A stretch of DNA of 64,000 nucleotides from Wujia chipingensis (GTDB lineage: Bacteria; Bacillota; Clostridia; Lachnospirales; Lachnospiraceae). Below, piece after piece: positions 1 to 10,009 of the stretch. The notes beneath the pieces were generated by a model. That model did no database searches and was not told the DNA's origin. It saw only the letters and a program-made list of their open reading frames with translations. A program made the translations under genes and the position numbers. How positions within the stretch are numbered: position 1 is the stretch's first letter; each line of letters begins with the position of its first letter. The stretch spans positions 722,501 through 786,500 of the forward strand of contig NZ_CP060632.1 of assembly GCF_014337155.1 (NCBI RefSeq), written 5' to 3'.

Positions 1-1697
<1,697 letters not shown>

Positions 1698-1807
1698 AGA
1701 GGTTTTGAGAACGGAAAGATGGATTGTTAAGAGGTTAGATATAAGATCTTTGTATGAAGTTCTGAAGGTATATGTTACCTTTTATCATTGTGTAAACAAT
1801 GGTGGAT

Positions 1808-1881
1808 GGCCCGGTGGCTCAGCTGGTTAGAGCGCCGCCCTGTCACGGCGGAGGTCGTGGGTTCGAACCCCATCCGGGTCG
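1808..1881 (+). tRNA. tRNA-Asp (GTC)
   Basis: A 74-nt cloverleaf. The acceptor stem GGCCCGG pairs with CCGGGTC and the anticodon loop CTGTCAC gives GTC. The T-loop is TTCGAAC and the discriminator is G. CCA is not encoded. It is the first of six tRNA genes downstream of the rRNA operon. Confidence 0.98.
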
Positions 1882-1912
1882 CTTGTAGCGAAAGCTACAT
1901 AATTAAATATAT

Positions 1913-1985
1913 GGGATCTTAGCTCAGCTGGGAGAGCATCTGCCTTACAAGCAGAGGGTCATAGGTTCGAGCCCTATAGGTCCCA
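1913..1985 (+). tRNA. tRNA-Val (TAC)
   Basis: A 73-nt cloverleaf. The acceptor stem GGGATCT pairs with AGGTCCC, the anticodon is TAC, the T-loop is TTCGAGC and the discriminator is A. CCA is not encoded. Confidence 0.98.
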
Positions 1986-2015
1986 CTTAAACTGATTGAT
2001 GACAGCATCGTATAT

Positions 2016-2088
2016 GCCGATGTGGCTCAATTGGCAGAGCAGCTGATTTGTAATCAGCAGGTTATCGGTTCGAGTCCGATCATCGGCT
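2016..2088 (+). tRNA. tRNA-Thr (TGT)
   Basis: A 73-nt cloverleaf. The acceptor stem GCCGATG pairs with CATCGGC, the anticodon loop TTTGTAA gives TGT, and the discriminator is T. CCA is not encoded. Confidence 0.97.
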
Positions 2089-2105
2089 TATCAGTTTAAA
2101 AATTT

Positions 2106-2187
2106 GGGCGGATTCCCGAGTGGCCAAAGGGGACAGACTGTAAATCTGCTGCTTTATGCTTCGGTGGTTCGAATCCACCTCCGCCCA
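2106..2187 (+). tRNA. tRNA-Tyr (GTA)
   Basis: An 82-nt class II tRNA with a long variable arm (CTGCTTTATGCTTCGG region). The acceptor stem GGGCGGA pairs with TCCGCCC, the anticodon loop CTGTAAA gives GTA, and the discriminator is A. CCA is not encoded. Confidence 0.97.
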
Positions 2188-2215
2188 CTTTTCCTATTTA
2201 GGAATAATTTAATAT

Positions 2216-2289
2216 CGCGGGGTGGAGCAGTCTGGAAGCTCGTCGGGCTCATAACCCGAAGGTCATAGGTTCAAATCCTGTCCCCGCTA
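2216..2289 (+). tRNA. Initiator tRNA-Met (CAT)
   Basis: A 74-nt cloverleaf with the three consecutive G-C pairs in the anticodon stem (TCGGG/CCCGA) that mark initiator tRNA. The first acceptor position is unpaired as required for formylation. The mismatch here is C1-U72, where the E. coli and B. subtilis initiators have C1-A72. CCA is not encoded. Confidence 0.96.
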
Positions 2290-2308
2290 CTAATTACATA
2301 AGATACAT

Positions 2309-2381
<73 letters not shown>

Positions 2382-2392
2382 TCTTTTTTATT

Positions 2393-2436
2393 CGGCGGAA
2401 ACCACGTAGAATCAAGGGGTTTCCGCCGTTTTTTTA
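2393..2436 (+). terminator. Intrinsic terminator of the rRNA-tRNA operon
   Basis: An 11-bp perfect stem (CGGCGGAAACC / GGTTTCCGCCG) with a short loop is followed by a run of seven T residues, immediately after tRNA-Phe. Confidence 0.9.
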
Positions 2437-2490
2437 TGGTTGAAAATCACTTAGGTGTGCAAAAGGTGTGCAGAAATTATGAAAACAGAA

Positions 2491-3438
2491 TTAAATATTT
2501 GACTTTCCCCAATACCCTTCAATGGCTGCCTGGTTCAGTCCTTCTCCAATGACGATTAAGATTGCCTGACCATTTGGAATTGGCTGAATTTCTGTTTTTT
2601 GATGTGTAACGTTGAGGGAAATCCACGATCCATCAGAGAGTTTCTGAAATCCCTTGATTCGAAATACTTTTCCACATGCAGGATCATTTAGGATTTTGGT
2701 GCAGGATTCTTTCAGAAATTCTTCTGTGAAATCCATATTCATAAAATATAAGCTGTCGTATGTTTTCTTATCATCAAACCATAATTTGGCGTAATCTGCG
2801 GAATGATAGCCAGAGGAAAGGATGGCTTTGAAATCTGCATCGGTTAAATCATCCCAGTTTTTTTCTAGTGTAATAGAAGGAGTTGGTTTCTTTTCAGTAT
2901 GGAGAATCTCAAAGGATTGGTCTACATAGTTTTTGGTAGAGATAAGTTTCTCCGAGCTTACTTCCTGAACATGACTGTATAAAAGGGCACCAGCCTGTGC
3001 TACCTGTGACGCGAGAAGATAACGGGAAGATTCGGATAATGTCTGTTCCAGATCGGCATCTACGATGGTAATTACATTTCCGATTTCATACCAGCGGTCG
3101 AGGGGGGATTCGTGTAATGCATCGAAAAATTCGTCCATATCGAAGATACCGGATGGCTCTACAAGGACACGATCGTAGCCGCACATGCCCATAGCGATCA
3201 GCTTCGTCTTGAACCGGCGGCGGTGGCAGTCGGCATCACAGCCACCTGCAACCATTTCCAATGTACAGTGATCCCCTAAGATATCCTGCAACAGCATGGC
3301 ATCAACATTCACGGCTCCAAAATCATTTTCGAGGATGCCGATGTTCATTCCCTGTTGCAACAAGTAGGTGGCGTATTTTTTTATAAAAGTTGTTTTGCCG
3401 GAACCTAAGAATCCGGTAATTAAATCTATTTTTATCAT
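2491..3438 (-). CDS. CobW/COG0523-family GTPase (putative metal chaperone)
   Basis: A 315-residue P-loop GTPase of the CobW/YjiA/ZNG1 group, whose members deliver metal ions to target proteins or help cobalamin synthesis. The Walker A motif GFLGSGKTT sits at residues 9-17. The family's metal-binding CxCC position is a variant, GGCDADCHRRR, near residues 66-76, so two cysteines remain but the adjacent third is absent. A VEPSGI motif follows at about residue 94. The C-terminal half is the CobW_C-like substrate domain. It is the only minus-strand gene in the first 48 kb and points towards the tRNA cluster. The GTPase call is firm. The metal carried cannot be told, since no Zur or B12 riboswitch is recognisable in front of it. 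Confidence 0.85.
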   Translation of the reverse strand: MIKIDLITGFLGSGKTTFIKKYATYLLQQGMNIGILENDFGAVNVDAMLLQDILGDHCTLEMVAGGCDADCHRRRFKTKLIAMGMCGYDRVLVEPSGIFDMDEFFDALHESPLDRWYEIGNVITIVDADLEQTLSESSRYLLASQVAQAGALLYSHVQEVSSEKLISTKNYVDQSFEILHTEKKPTPSITLEKNWDDLTDADFKAILSSGYHSADYAKLWFDDKKTYDSLYFMNMDFTEEFLKESCTKILNDPACGKVFRIKGFQKLSDGSWISLNVTHQKTEIQPIPNGQAILIVIGEGLNQAAIEGYWGKSNI

Positions 3439-3662
3439 TTTTATAATCTCCTTTTCAAGAAATGTGTAATTTGCAGATTTATATTTCTATGCTGTTGTTC
3501 ATGGTGTTTCTAAAATCAAGTTCATTATATAGTTGTCCGAAATGAGCGTCAAATATATTTTCTACGGTTACATAAGAAAATATCTCAATAGCAGATTGTT
3601 TTGTTGTCAATCTGAACGGACGTGACATAGAAATAGTATAAGAGAATGTTTGCGGAGAAAAG

Positions 3663-3932
3663 ATGGATATTTCAAGTTATGTAACGGTGCTGCCGATTGT
3701 GATCATTTGTTATCTGGTTGGAATCGGGTGTAAGGCGAGCAAGAAGATCAGCGATAAGACGATTCCGGTGATTGTCGGCATCGTGGGAGGAATCGTTGCG
3801 GTGCCTGCTATGTATGTAATGAAGAGCTTCCCGGCAGAGGATATTATTACAGCAATCTCAGTTGGAATTATGTCCGGATTTGCATCCACGGGGATCAATC
3901 AGGTGTATAAACAGAGCAAAAAAGAGGAGTGA
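3663..3932 (+). CDS. Phage holin-like small membrane protein (Hol44 / holin superfamily V type)
   Basis: An 89-residue protein with an N-terminal hydrophobic helix (about 6-22), a short basic linker rich in KASKKISDK, and two more hydrophobic segments (about 32-50 and 58-76), ending in a charged tail KQSKKEE. This arrangement, including the IPVIVGIVGG segment after a K-K-I-x-D linker, matches from memory the small phage holins that make lysis pores. No endolysin or other phage gene lies beside it. It may therefore be a domesticated phage relic or a chromosomal holin-like protein. A GGAG-type ribosome binding site precedes the ATG. Confidence 0.6.
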   Translation: MDISSYVTVLPIVIICYLVGIGCKASKKISDKTIPVIVGIVGGIVAVPAMYVMKSFPAEDIITAISVGIMSGFASTGINQVYKQSKKEE

Positions 3933-4010
3933 AAACAGGCAAATAAACCAATTTTGACGGAATACGCACCAATTATGCATGAACGCAAAAAAACAAAAAT
4001 TTATGTGATA

Positions 4011-4043
4011 TTATGTAAAAAATGACAGATTATTTATGTAAAA
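4011..4043 (+). promoter_or_regulatory. Direct repeats upstream of the LytTR gene (possible autoregulatory site)
   Basis: TTATGTAAAA occurs twice, at 4011-4020 and 4034-4043, so the copies start 23 bp apart. A related TTATGTGATA lies directly before at 4001. LytTR proteins typically bind paired direct repeats about two helical turns apart, and these sit about 50 bp ahead of a LytTR gene. Confidence 0.35.
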
Positions 4044-4090
4044 GTAAATAGATTTGCGAAGGATAAAACATTTAGGAGAGTGTGTGCAAT

Positions 4091-4432
4091 ATGGTTGAAA
4101 ATAATGTGGAGTCAGTAAGGGAAAATGACCGTTATTTGGAGGCAATTATCAATCGGAAAAAGAGGACAATCCCGATTGCATCTATAGAATATGTAGAGAG
4201 CAGAGGACGGAAAATCGTCTTGCATCTGGGGTGTGGAGAGATGACATTTTATTCGAAGATTTCCGAGATTGAGGAGAAACTGGTCAATAATGGATTTGTC
4301 CGCGTGCATCAGAGTTTTATGGTTCGCATGGCAGATATATCGAAAATAAGCCGTACAGCTATAAAGTGTGGGAAGATAGAGGTTCCAGTGAGCCGGAGGT
4401 ATTATGGAGAGTTGAGGAAGATTCTGGAGTGA
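4091..4432 (+). CDS. LytTR-domain DNA-binding protein
   Basis: A 113-residue protein consisting almost only of a LytTR domain. It includes the Y-V-E-S-R-G-R strand, a KISEIEEKL helix, the diagnostic FVRVHQSFMV motif and a C-terminal VPVSRRYYGELRK segment. There is no receiver domain, so it is a stand-alone LytTR regulator as seen in LytTR-membrane-protein pairs. The start is set at the ATG 12 bases after AGGAG. A GTG nine bases earlier is too close to that site. It is followed 21 bp downstream by a polytopic membrane protein gene, the usual arrangement in which the membrane protein inhibits the regulator. That control is inference here. Confidence 0.8.
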   Translation: MVENNVESVRENDRYLEAIINRKKRTIPIASIEYVESRGRKIVLHLGCGEMTFYSKISEIEEKLVNNGFVRVHQSFMVRMADISKISRTAIKCGKIEVPVSRRYYGELRKILE

Positions 4433-4453
4433 TAAAGACAAAGGAGAGAATAC

Positions 4454-5587
4454 ATGGATAATAAGGAACAAATAACAACGAGAACTTATAAGATCAAGGC
4501 AATTGTAATTGGAATTCTGGCTGTGATGGTATATATAGCAAGTCAATATGTGATGTTTTGTAATCTCCCGATTCTAGAATCTACAGGGGAACGTGTGGAG
4601 ACTGACTTTCTCAAGTGGGTAATAAATAGAAACATAGGTTGTATTGTTCTTGGAATCATCCTTATGCTTATCCCATATGAGTGGTTGGCAGATAAATTCA
4701 TAAAGAGTCATGAAAAAAAGTTAAAAAAATCAGCGTCGTATAGAATCTGTACGATTATAGGCGCAGGCATTTTGTTACCAATTGTAGCAGCGTTGTTAGC
4801 CATTGCAATTCCCACAGGTCATCCGGATATGGCAATCATTTGCTGTGCAGGCAGTGTGATTGCTCTTGGTATATTTGTATTTCCGCTATTTGAAAATAAA
4901 TTAAGTTATCAGGGATATATTGCGATAGTTGGCTTTATCAGCATGGTATTGGTTTATGTATTAACATTGTATCAAAAACCGGAGTATACAAATGATTTCT
5001 ATAGATTCCAAATGCCTGAAGATAGATTACAGTATTTATTTATATTGCTTATTTTTCTTTCGATAATAATTGCTGCATTTGTACAGTGCATTACTAAAAA
5101 AGAAAGTTCTCTAAAATATAATATTTTAGTATTTATATGGATAGCGATCATAGCAATCTTTTGTTGGGGTATTGTGTTTAATCTTCTCGGTATGGCGGGG
5201 GAAGATGGATTTACTTTGAAACTCCATAGCTTATATATGCAATATATGGATTTTAGCATGTCATCGTTTCATCCTTTTTTTATGAGCTTATCTGGAATCC
5301 TTGCAGTTAATATTGTCTTTTCTGCAGTTGCGGTAAAATGCACATCTGAGTATTCAATAGGCAGAGCAGATGTTTTACGCTGGGTAACTATTATGTTTGT
5401 AATGTTAACTATATGGCAGATTGGCGTTGGATTTACGAAGCCATATGATAGATGTGATTCTCTTGTGGCGGATTATACCAATGCATTGTTGATATTTATA
5501 TTTTTGCGGGCAATGATTATTACAAGAAAAACAGAGCCGGAGATTGTATGTGACTTTGATTCAGAGGAAGATAGGAGTGATGATTAA
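4454..5587 (+). CDS. Polytopic membrane protein, partner of the LytTR regulator
   Basis: A 377-residue integral membrane protein with about nine or ten predicted hydrophobic segments, grouped at roughly residues 14-35, 55-70, 95-120, 125-145, 155-175, 190-215, 225-250, 280-300 and 310-330, with a charged C-terminus ending in DSEEDRSDD. I recognise no enzymatic motif. Its place directly behind a stand-alone LytTR gene fits the LytTR regulatory-system layout, in which a membrane protein holds the transcription factor inactive. The last codons overlap an ATG at 5580, which is the disrupted start of the next gene. Confidence 0.65.
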   Translation: MDNKEQITTRTYKIKAIVIGILAVMVYIASQYVMFCNLPILESTGERVETDFLKWVINRNIGCIVLGIILMLIPYEWLADKFIKSHEKKLKKSASYRICTIIGAGILLPIVAALLAIAIPTGHPDMAIICCAGSVIALGIFVFPLFENKLSYQGYIAIVGFISMVLVYVLTLYQKPEYTNDFYRFQMPEDRLQYLFILLIFLSIIIAAFVQCITKKESSLKYNILVFIWIAIIAIFCWGIVFNLLGMAGEDGFTLKLHSLYMQYMDFSMSSFHPFFMSLSGILAVNIVFSAVAVKCTSEYSIGRADVLRWVTIMFVMLTIWQIGVGFTKPYDRCDSLVADYTNALLIFIFLRAMIITRKTEPEIVCDFDSEEDRSDD

Positions 5588-5618
5588 GAAATGTTCTAAA
5601 AATAGGAGGTTATAATAT

Positions 5619-6359
5619 ATGTATAGTATTTTTGATGATGGTTGTAGTTATGAGCATATACTGTTGTTGTTTAAGATTCCTGTAGAACAAAATAAAATAG
5701 ATGTCAAGAACTCTAACATTAGTAAGGAAACGGAAAAACATAAGGTTGCAGAAGATAGAAAACAGTTATGTTCATATGAGGGGAATAAGGTATACGATTC
5801 GTTTAATCCTTTTTTGAAAAGGGAAATAGGATGTTTTGATATGGAAGAAAATGTATATCGAAATAATACATTGATAGGTAAAGTAGATACAGATGGATAT
5901 ACATATTACAGTAAAGAACAAAGTGATTATCAAAATATAGAGAAAAGACAAGGATATGCAGAAAACAATTCATTAGGAAATGTATTAATAGATTGTTTCG
6001 GAGCTGAATATTTAGTTGGAGCCTGGATGGATTTAAAGTTTGAACGTATGCAAAAGGTTCTTTTGATAGATGTTTTAATGTGGATATTCTTTATAATTGA
6101 AAATTTATTAATAGGGGTAACATGCGTAAATTTTTTTGTGGATGCTCCCAAGGGAATTATAATTTTTCCCTGCGTAATAGTCAGTATATCAATGTTTAAT
6201 TTTATTAGAAATAAAAATAGAGCGACCGTTTTAGAAATTATCAAAACTTTTTTCTATGGGATTATTTGTAACATGATTAGACTTGCTGGAGTAGTTTCAG
6301 AAATTTATGGATTATATTATTTATATATTTTTTTCATGTATTTGACAGGTAATAAATAA
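5619..6359 (+). CDS. Membrane protein with LFKIP-type N-terminus, zinc ribbon lost
   Basis: A 246-residue protein of unknown function. Residues 9-21 (C-SYEHILLLFKIP) nearly match residues 20-32 of the zinc-ribbon/SEC-C protein at 23211. The middle is hydrophilic, and the C-terminal half holds about four hydrophobic segments (about 148-170, 178-195, 205-222, 226-242). Upstream and in frame, 5580-5612 reads M-I-K-K-C-S-K-N-R-R-L before a TAA at 5613. This parallels the [11 protein letters not shown] start of the 23211 protein. The original zinc-ribbon start therefore seems broken, and translation now begins at the ATG 5619, preceded by AGGAGG at 5604-5609. It is the first clearly AT-rich island gene. 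Confidence 0.65.
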   Translation: MYSIFDDGCSYEHILLLFKIPVEQNKIDVKNSNISKETEKHKVAEDRKQLCSYEGNKVYDSFNPFLKREIGCFDMEENVYRNNTLIGKVDTDGYTYYSKEQSDYQNIEKRQGYAENNSLGNVLIDCFGAEYLVGAWMDLKFERMQKVLLIDVLMWIFFIIENLLIGVTCVNFFVDAPKGIIIFPCVIVSISMFNFIRNKNRATVLEIIKTFFYGIICNMIRLAGVVSEIYGLYYLYIFFMYLTGNK

Positions 6360-6430
6360 AGTGTTAGAAGCAGGCAACGAATTAAGTCATAAAATGAAAA
6401 TATATAGTATTAACAAATATGATATGAGGA

Positions 6431-6856
6431 ATGATTAATAAAAATATTTTGATGACAAAAGAAGTATATGACCAAATATTGGATACAATTGCAGTCCAGC
6501 CTCCTGAAACCGGTGGAGTGTTAGGGAGGAAAAATGGAATAATATGCAAATATTTCTATGATGATAATGCAGATATAAACCAGTATAGATATGTCCCTAA
6601 TGTAGAAAAAATTAATACAATTTTAGATCAATGGTTAAAAGATGATATTGAGTTTGCGGGGATAATACATAGTCATCCAGAAGATGTAAATGAGTTATCA
6701 TATGCGGATATTCATTATGCAAGAAAAATATTACAAGAAAATAGCCTTGAGTATGTTATTTTTCCATTAGTTGTGAGAAAAACATTTTATATGTATTTAA
6801 TTAAAAGTAACAGTATATATCAATGTGGGATAAGCGTTATAGATAAAATATGTTAG
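6431..6856 (+). CDS. JAMM/MPN-domain metalloprotease (JAB family)
   Basis: A 141-residue single-domain protein of the JAB1/MPN+ class, zinc isopeptidases that cut ubiquitin-like or C-terminal peptide bonds. The complete JAMM signature is present: Glu26 in PPETGGVLG, then H80-S-H82-P, with Ser90 and Asp93 giving H-x-H-x7-S-x2-D. No E1-like or E2-like gene is nearby, so a classical ubiquitin-like pathway is not evident and the substrate is unknown. The gene lies at the left end of the island before a small cysteine-rich gene and the tandem AAA genes. An upstream GAGG sits rather close to the ATG. An internal ATG at 6452 has no better site. Confidence 0.85.
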   Translation: MINKNILMTKEVYDQILDTIAVQPPETGGVLGRKNGIICKYFYDDNADINQYRYVPNVEKINTILDQWLKDDIEFAGIIHSHPEDVNELSYADIHYARKILQENSLEYVIFPLVVRKTFYMYLIKSNSIYQCGISVIDKIC

Positions 6857-6931
6857 AGAATATGTTACATGTACAAAGATTTTGTAGATCTTTGTTTATG
6901 TATAAAGTACAAGAGAAAGGAGAAAAAAGTT

Positions 6932-7114
6932 ATGGAGGAAAAGAAAAAAGTAAAATTAAGCGAGGGAACATGCTGTGCGTATTGTTGTGGAGACTGCGGA
7001 TGGTCTGAACCTGGTGGAGACAGCAGTGGAAAAATCTGGTGTACAAGAAATAAGGCATACTATTATCCTTACGAAAGTTCGAATGGATGTAGTGGGTACT
7101 TTACAAGAAAGTAA
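6932..7114 (+). CDS. Small cysteine-rich protein, 60 residues
   Basis: A 60-residue protein with seven cysteines: a CCAYCCGDC cluster near residues 14-22, one in K-I-W-C near 37, and one in NGCSGYF near 53. The N-terminus is basic and highly charged (MEEKKKVKL). The spacing suggests a small metal-binding knuckle. It is not a family I can name. The start is chosen at 6932 because AAAGGAGAAA lies just before it. A longer in-frame version from 6869 has no ribosome binding site and adds an unlikely leader. A strong terminator follows, so this gene and the JAMM gene probably share a transcript separate from the AAA genes. Confidence 0.6.
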   Translation: MEEKKKVKLSEGTCCAYCCGDCGWSEPGGDSSGKIWCTRNKAYYYPYESSNGCSGYFTRK

Positions 7115-7125
7115 TCCATAGGACG

Positions 7126-7167
7126 AAGGGATGAATGTGAACATTAATATATACATTCATCCCTTTT
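7126..7167 (+). terminator. Intrinsic terminator
   Basis: A 13-bp stem AAGGGATGAATGT / ACATTCATCCCTT is followed by T residues, 12 bp after the cysteine-rich gene. It separates that transcript from the AAA operon, which starts at 7265. Confidence 0.85.
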
Positions 7168-7264
7168 AATGTAGAACTACAAAAAACATCTGCTTTTTAG
7201 GGAAAATCCAAATGGGCAAGATGCTTCATACAATATATGACATAAAGATAACTGGAGGTTTAAG

Positions 7265-10009
7265 ATGGCAAATTTATTTGATATTGGTTCAGGGGGATCG
7301 CGAATTAGATATTTTGTATGCAAGTCAAGTGAAGAAATTATTATGAATACATTGGAATTAATAACAGCAGATGAGTATTTGTATAGGGTTCTTATAAATG
7401 AAGGATACGAGAGGATAGTATTCCTTGATGAAGATGTATCAGCCTTTTCTTATGATGAATTCTCGAAAATGTCGTTTGAAAAAGTTAAGGAATTTGAGAA
7501 GGAAAATAGAAGATTGTCAAAAGAGGAAAAAGCGGAGCTGATAGATAATATAAAAAAAAGTGCCGGTAATAATGGTTTAAGTGCTTTAAAATTAAATAAT
7601 TTAAAGAGGGCGGGAACACCCACAAAACCTGAATCAGATGAGAAACAGCCAAAGCAGCCAATGTTTGGTAAAAGAAAAGTAATATGGACAGAAACACAGT
7701 GGAATTCTCATGTGGGGGAGTGCTTGTCATCGGAATATATAAAAACCGCTTTGGTTATGCCAATATCTCGATTTTTTGGAGGAGAATATAAGAAGCGAGG
7801 GCGTATGTTAACGAGAAACCTAAATGATGCGGCTAGGACGAAAAATGTAGTAATCTTCAAACTTGATAATGAAGATCAATTTTTGGTAAATTGGGCAAAT
7901 GATGAAGCGGTTAGGACGATGGACGGCGATATGGCAACAATTTATGGTAACCATGTAGCTGGGAAAAAGGCAAGTATTTCAGATATTTTAAAAAAAAGAT
8001 TGATAAAAGTGTCAGGATTAAATAGTAGTGATATAGCTAATTGTATATTGCGATTAAAATATATAGAGTCAGATAGTCAAAAAAGGTATTTTGCTAATCT
8101 AAATGTGACTCAGTCTTATTTATTAGGACGATCTATATTCGAACATGTTGAAAATAAGAAACCTATTGTGGAAGATAATGATGATACTTTTGTTAGTTCT
8201 GATGTTGGAACTAGAACAATTTTCGATATATTGAAAAATTACGCGAATTCTATAGTGGAGGAATATAAAGATAAGATTGATGATGAAGAATGGGACTATA
8301 CACCACACAGTGATGTTAGTAGTTATGGTCTTGAGAGAGTTAACTTAAGATATGCTAAGGATAATATAAAGTCTAATAAAATATTTGACATAGAGGAGGC
8401 TTTTTCCGAAGTAATTGGATTAGACGATGTAAAAAACTTGATTCGTAAATGGAAAGCTAGATTAAAGGTACAGGAGCAAAAAAAAGATATTGGTAGTAAT
8501 AATACTATGACGAGACATATGATGTTCAAGGGAAATTCTGGTACAGGAAAGACAAAAATGGCAAGGATAGTTGCAGATATTTTATATAATATGAATATTC
8601 TTAAAACAAATAAGTTGGTAGAAGTAAAACGCTCTGATCTAGTGGCGGGATATGTAGGACAAACAGCTACCCAAACACGAGAAGTAATAGAGTCTGCATT
8701 AGATGGAGTTTTATTTATTGATGAGGCATATTCGTTATCAGCAGGAGGAGAAAAAGATTTTGGAATAGAAGCAATAAATGAGCTTGTTAAGATGATGGAT
8801 GACAACAGGGATAGACTTGTGGTGATTTTAGCTGGATATAGTAAAGAGATGGATGATTTCTTAGATAAAAACGATGGATTAAAATCTAGGATTCCCAATA
8901 TTATTCAGTTTCCCGATTATGAAGTAGATCAGTTGATGCAGATTGCACAGGGAATGTATAGTGCGCAAAGATATGAATTAGATGAAGCTGCAAAAGATGT
9001 ACTGAGAAGCAAGCTAGAAGCTGCCAGTCATGAAAGGAATTTTGGAAATGGAAGATATGTTAGAAATCTGATGGAGGAATCAATAAATAATCAAGCATAT
9101 CGATTAACTCAAAAAAAAGATTATTCACCATCTGAATGGAATATTATATTGGCTGAAGATATTGACGCTCAATTGACTGAAGATATTGACACCCAAATGA
9201 AAGGAAAGGAGTTTGATCTTGAAGCGGTTTTTAATAAGATAATAGGATTAGATACTGTTAAAGAAATTATCAGAGCATGGAAATCGGAGCAGGAGATACA
9301 AAAGAAGCGAAAAGAAAATGGCCTCCCAGTGGATGAAACTAAAACCATGCATATGATGTTTACAGGAAATCCAGGTACAGGAAAGACAACTATGGCAAGG
9401 ATAGTTGCAGATATTTTATATAATATGAATATTCTTAAAACAAATAAGTTGGTAGAAATAACACGAGCTGATTTAGTGGGAAAATATGTAGGGGAAAGTG
9501 CACCTCAAACGCGAAAGAAAATTGAGGAAGCATTAGATGGAGTTTTATTTATTGATGAAGCATATTCGTTATCAAGAGGAGGGGAAAATGATTTTGGTAA
9601 AGAAGTAATAGATGAGCTTGTTAAGATGATGGATGAAAACCGGGATAGACTCGTGGTGATTTTAGCTGGATATGGTGACGAGATGAATAATGTCTTAGAT
9701 AGTAATGCTGGATTAAAATCTAGGATTTCCAATATTATTGAGTTTCCTGATTATACAGTAGATGAGTTGATGCAGATTGCTCAGGAAATGTATGGTGCTC
9801 TACAATATGAATTAGATGAAGAGGCAACAGATGCATTGAGAAGCAAACTAGAAGCTGCTAGTCATGAAGAACATTTTGGAAATGGAAGAACAGTTAGGAA
9901 TATATATGAGAAATCAGTAAGCCAGCAAGCTTTAAGACTATCAAAAAAAGAAGTAGGGAAAGAAGAACTAACAAAGATAATTGCAGAAGACATTAATGGG
10001 ATATTATAG
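7265..10009 (+). CDS. Double AAA+ ATPase of the CbbX/SpoVK/EccA type with unique N-terminal region
   Basis: A 914-residue ATPase. Residues 1-370 are a hydrophilic region with no family I recognise. Two CbbX/SpoVK-like AAA+ modules follow, of the kind that remodels protein complexes. Module 1 has Walker A GNSGTGKT at about 419-426, a pore loop DLVAGYVG, Walker B GVLFIDEAYSL and the GLKSR box-VII arginine. Module 2 has GNPGTGKT at about 697-704, DLVGKYVG, GVLFIDEAYSL and GLKSR. Both keep the sensor-like GNGRxVRN motif. It begins after a terminator, so it is probably the first gene of the main island transcript. An AT-rich intergenic sequence and the tandem paralogue at 10080 follow. The ATPase assignment is firm and the target is unknown. 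Confidence 0.9.
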   Translation: MANLFDIGSGGSRIRYFVCKSSEEIIMNTLELITADEYLYRVLINEGYERIVFLDEDVSAFSYDEFSKMSFEKVKEFEKENRRLSKEEKAELIDNIKKSAGNNGLSALKLNNLKRAGTPTKPESDEKQPKQPMFGKRKVIWTETQWNSHVGECLSSEYIKTALVMPISRFFGGEYKKRGRMLTRNLNDAARTKNVVIFKLDNEDQFLVNWANDEAVRTMDGDMATIYGNHVAGKKASISDILKKRLIKVSGLNSSDIANCILRLKYIESDSQKRYFANLNVTQSYLLGRSIFEHVENKKPIVEDNDDTFVSSDVGTRTIFDILKNYANSIVEEYKDKIDDEEWDYTPHSDVSSYGLERVNLRYAKDNIKSNKIFDIEEAFSEVIGLDDVKNLIRKWKARLKVQEQKKDIGSNNTMTRHMMFKGNSGTGKTKMARIVADILYNMNILKTNKLVEVKRSDLVAGYVGQTATQTREVIESALDGVLFIDEAYSLSAGGEKDFGIEAINELVKMMDDNRDRLVVILAGYSKEMDDFLDKNDGLKSRIPNIIQFPDYEVDQLMQIAQGMYSAQRYELDEAAKDVLRSKLEAASHERNFGNGRYVRNLMEESINNQAYRLTQKKDYSPSEWNIILAEDIDAQLTEDIDTQMKGKEFDLEAVFNKIIGLDTVKEIIRAWKSEQEIQKKRKENGLPVDETKTMHMMFTGNPGTGKTTMARIVADILYNMNILKTNKLVEITRADLVGKYVGESAPQTRKKIEEALDGVLFIDEAYSLSRGGENDFGKEVIDELVKMMDENRDRLVVILAGYGDEMNNVLDSNAGLKSRISNIIEFPDYTVDELMQIAQEMYGALQYELDEEATDALRSKLEAASHEEHFGNGRTVRNIYEKSVSQQALRLSKKEVGKEELTKIIAEDINGIL

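Noticed and set aside
6431..6856. Ubiquitin-like conjugation pathway around the JAMM protein
   Set aside because: No E1-like, E2-like or ubiquitin-like gene lies nearby, so the JAMM protein cannot be placed in such a pathway from this window.
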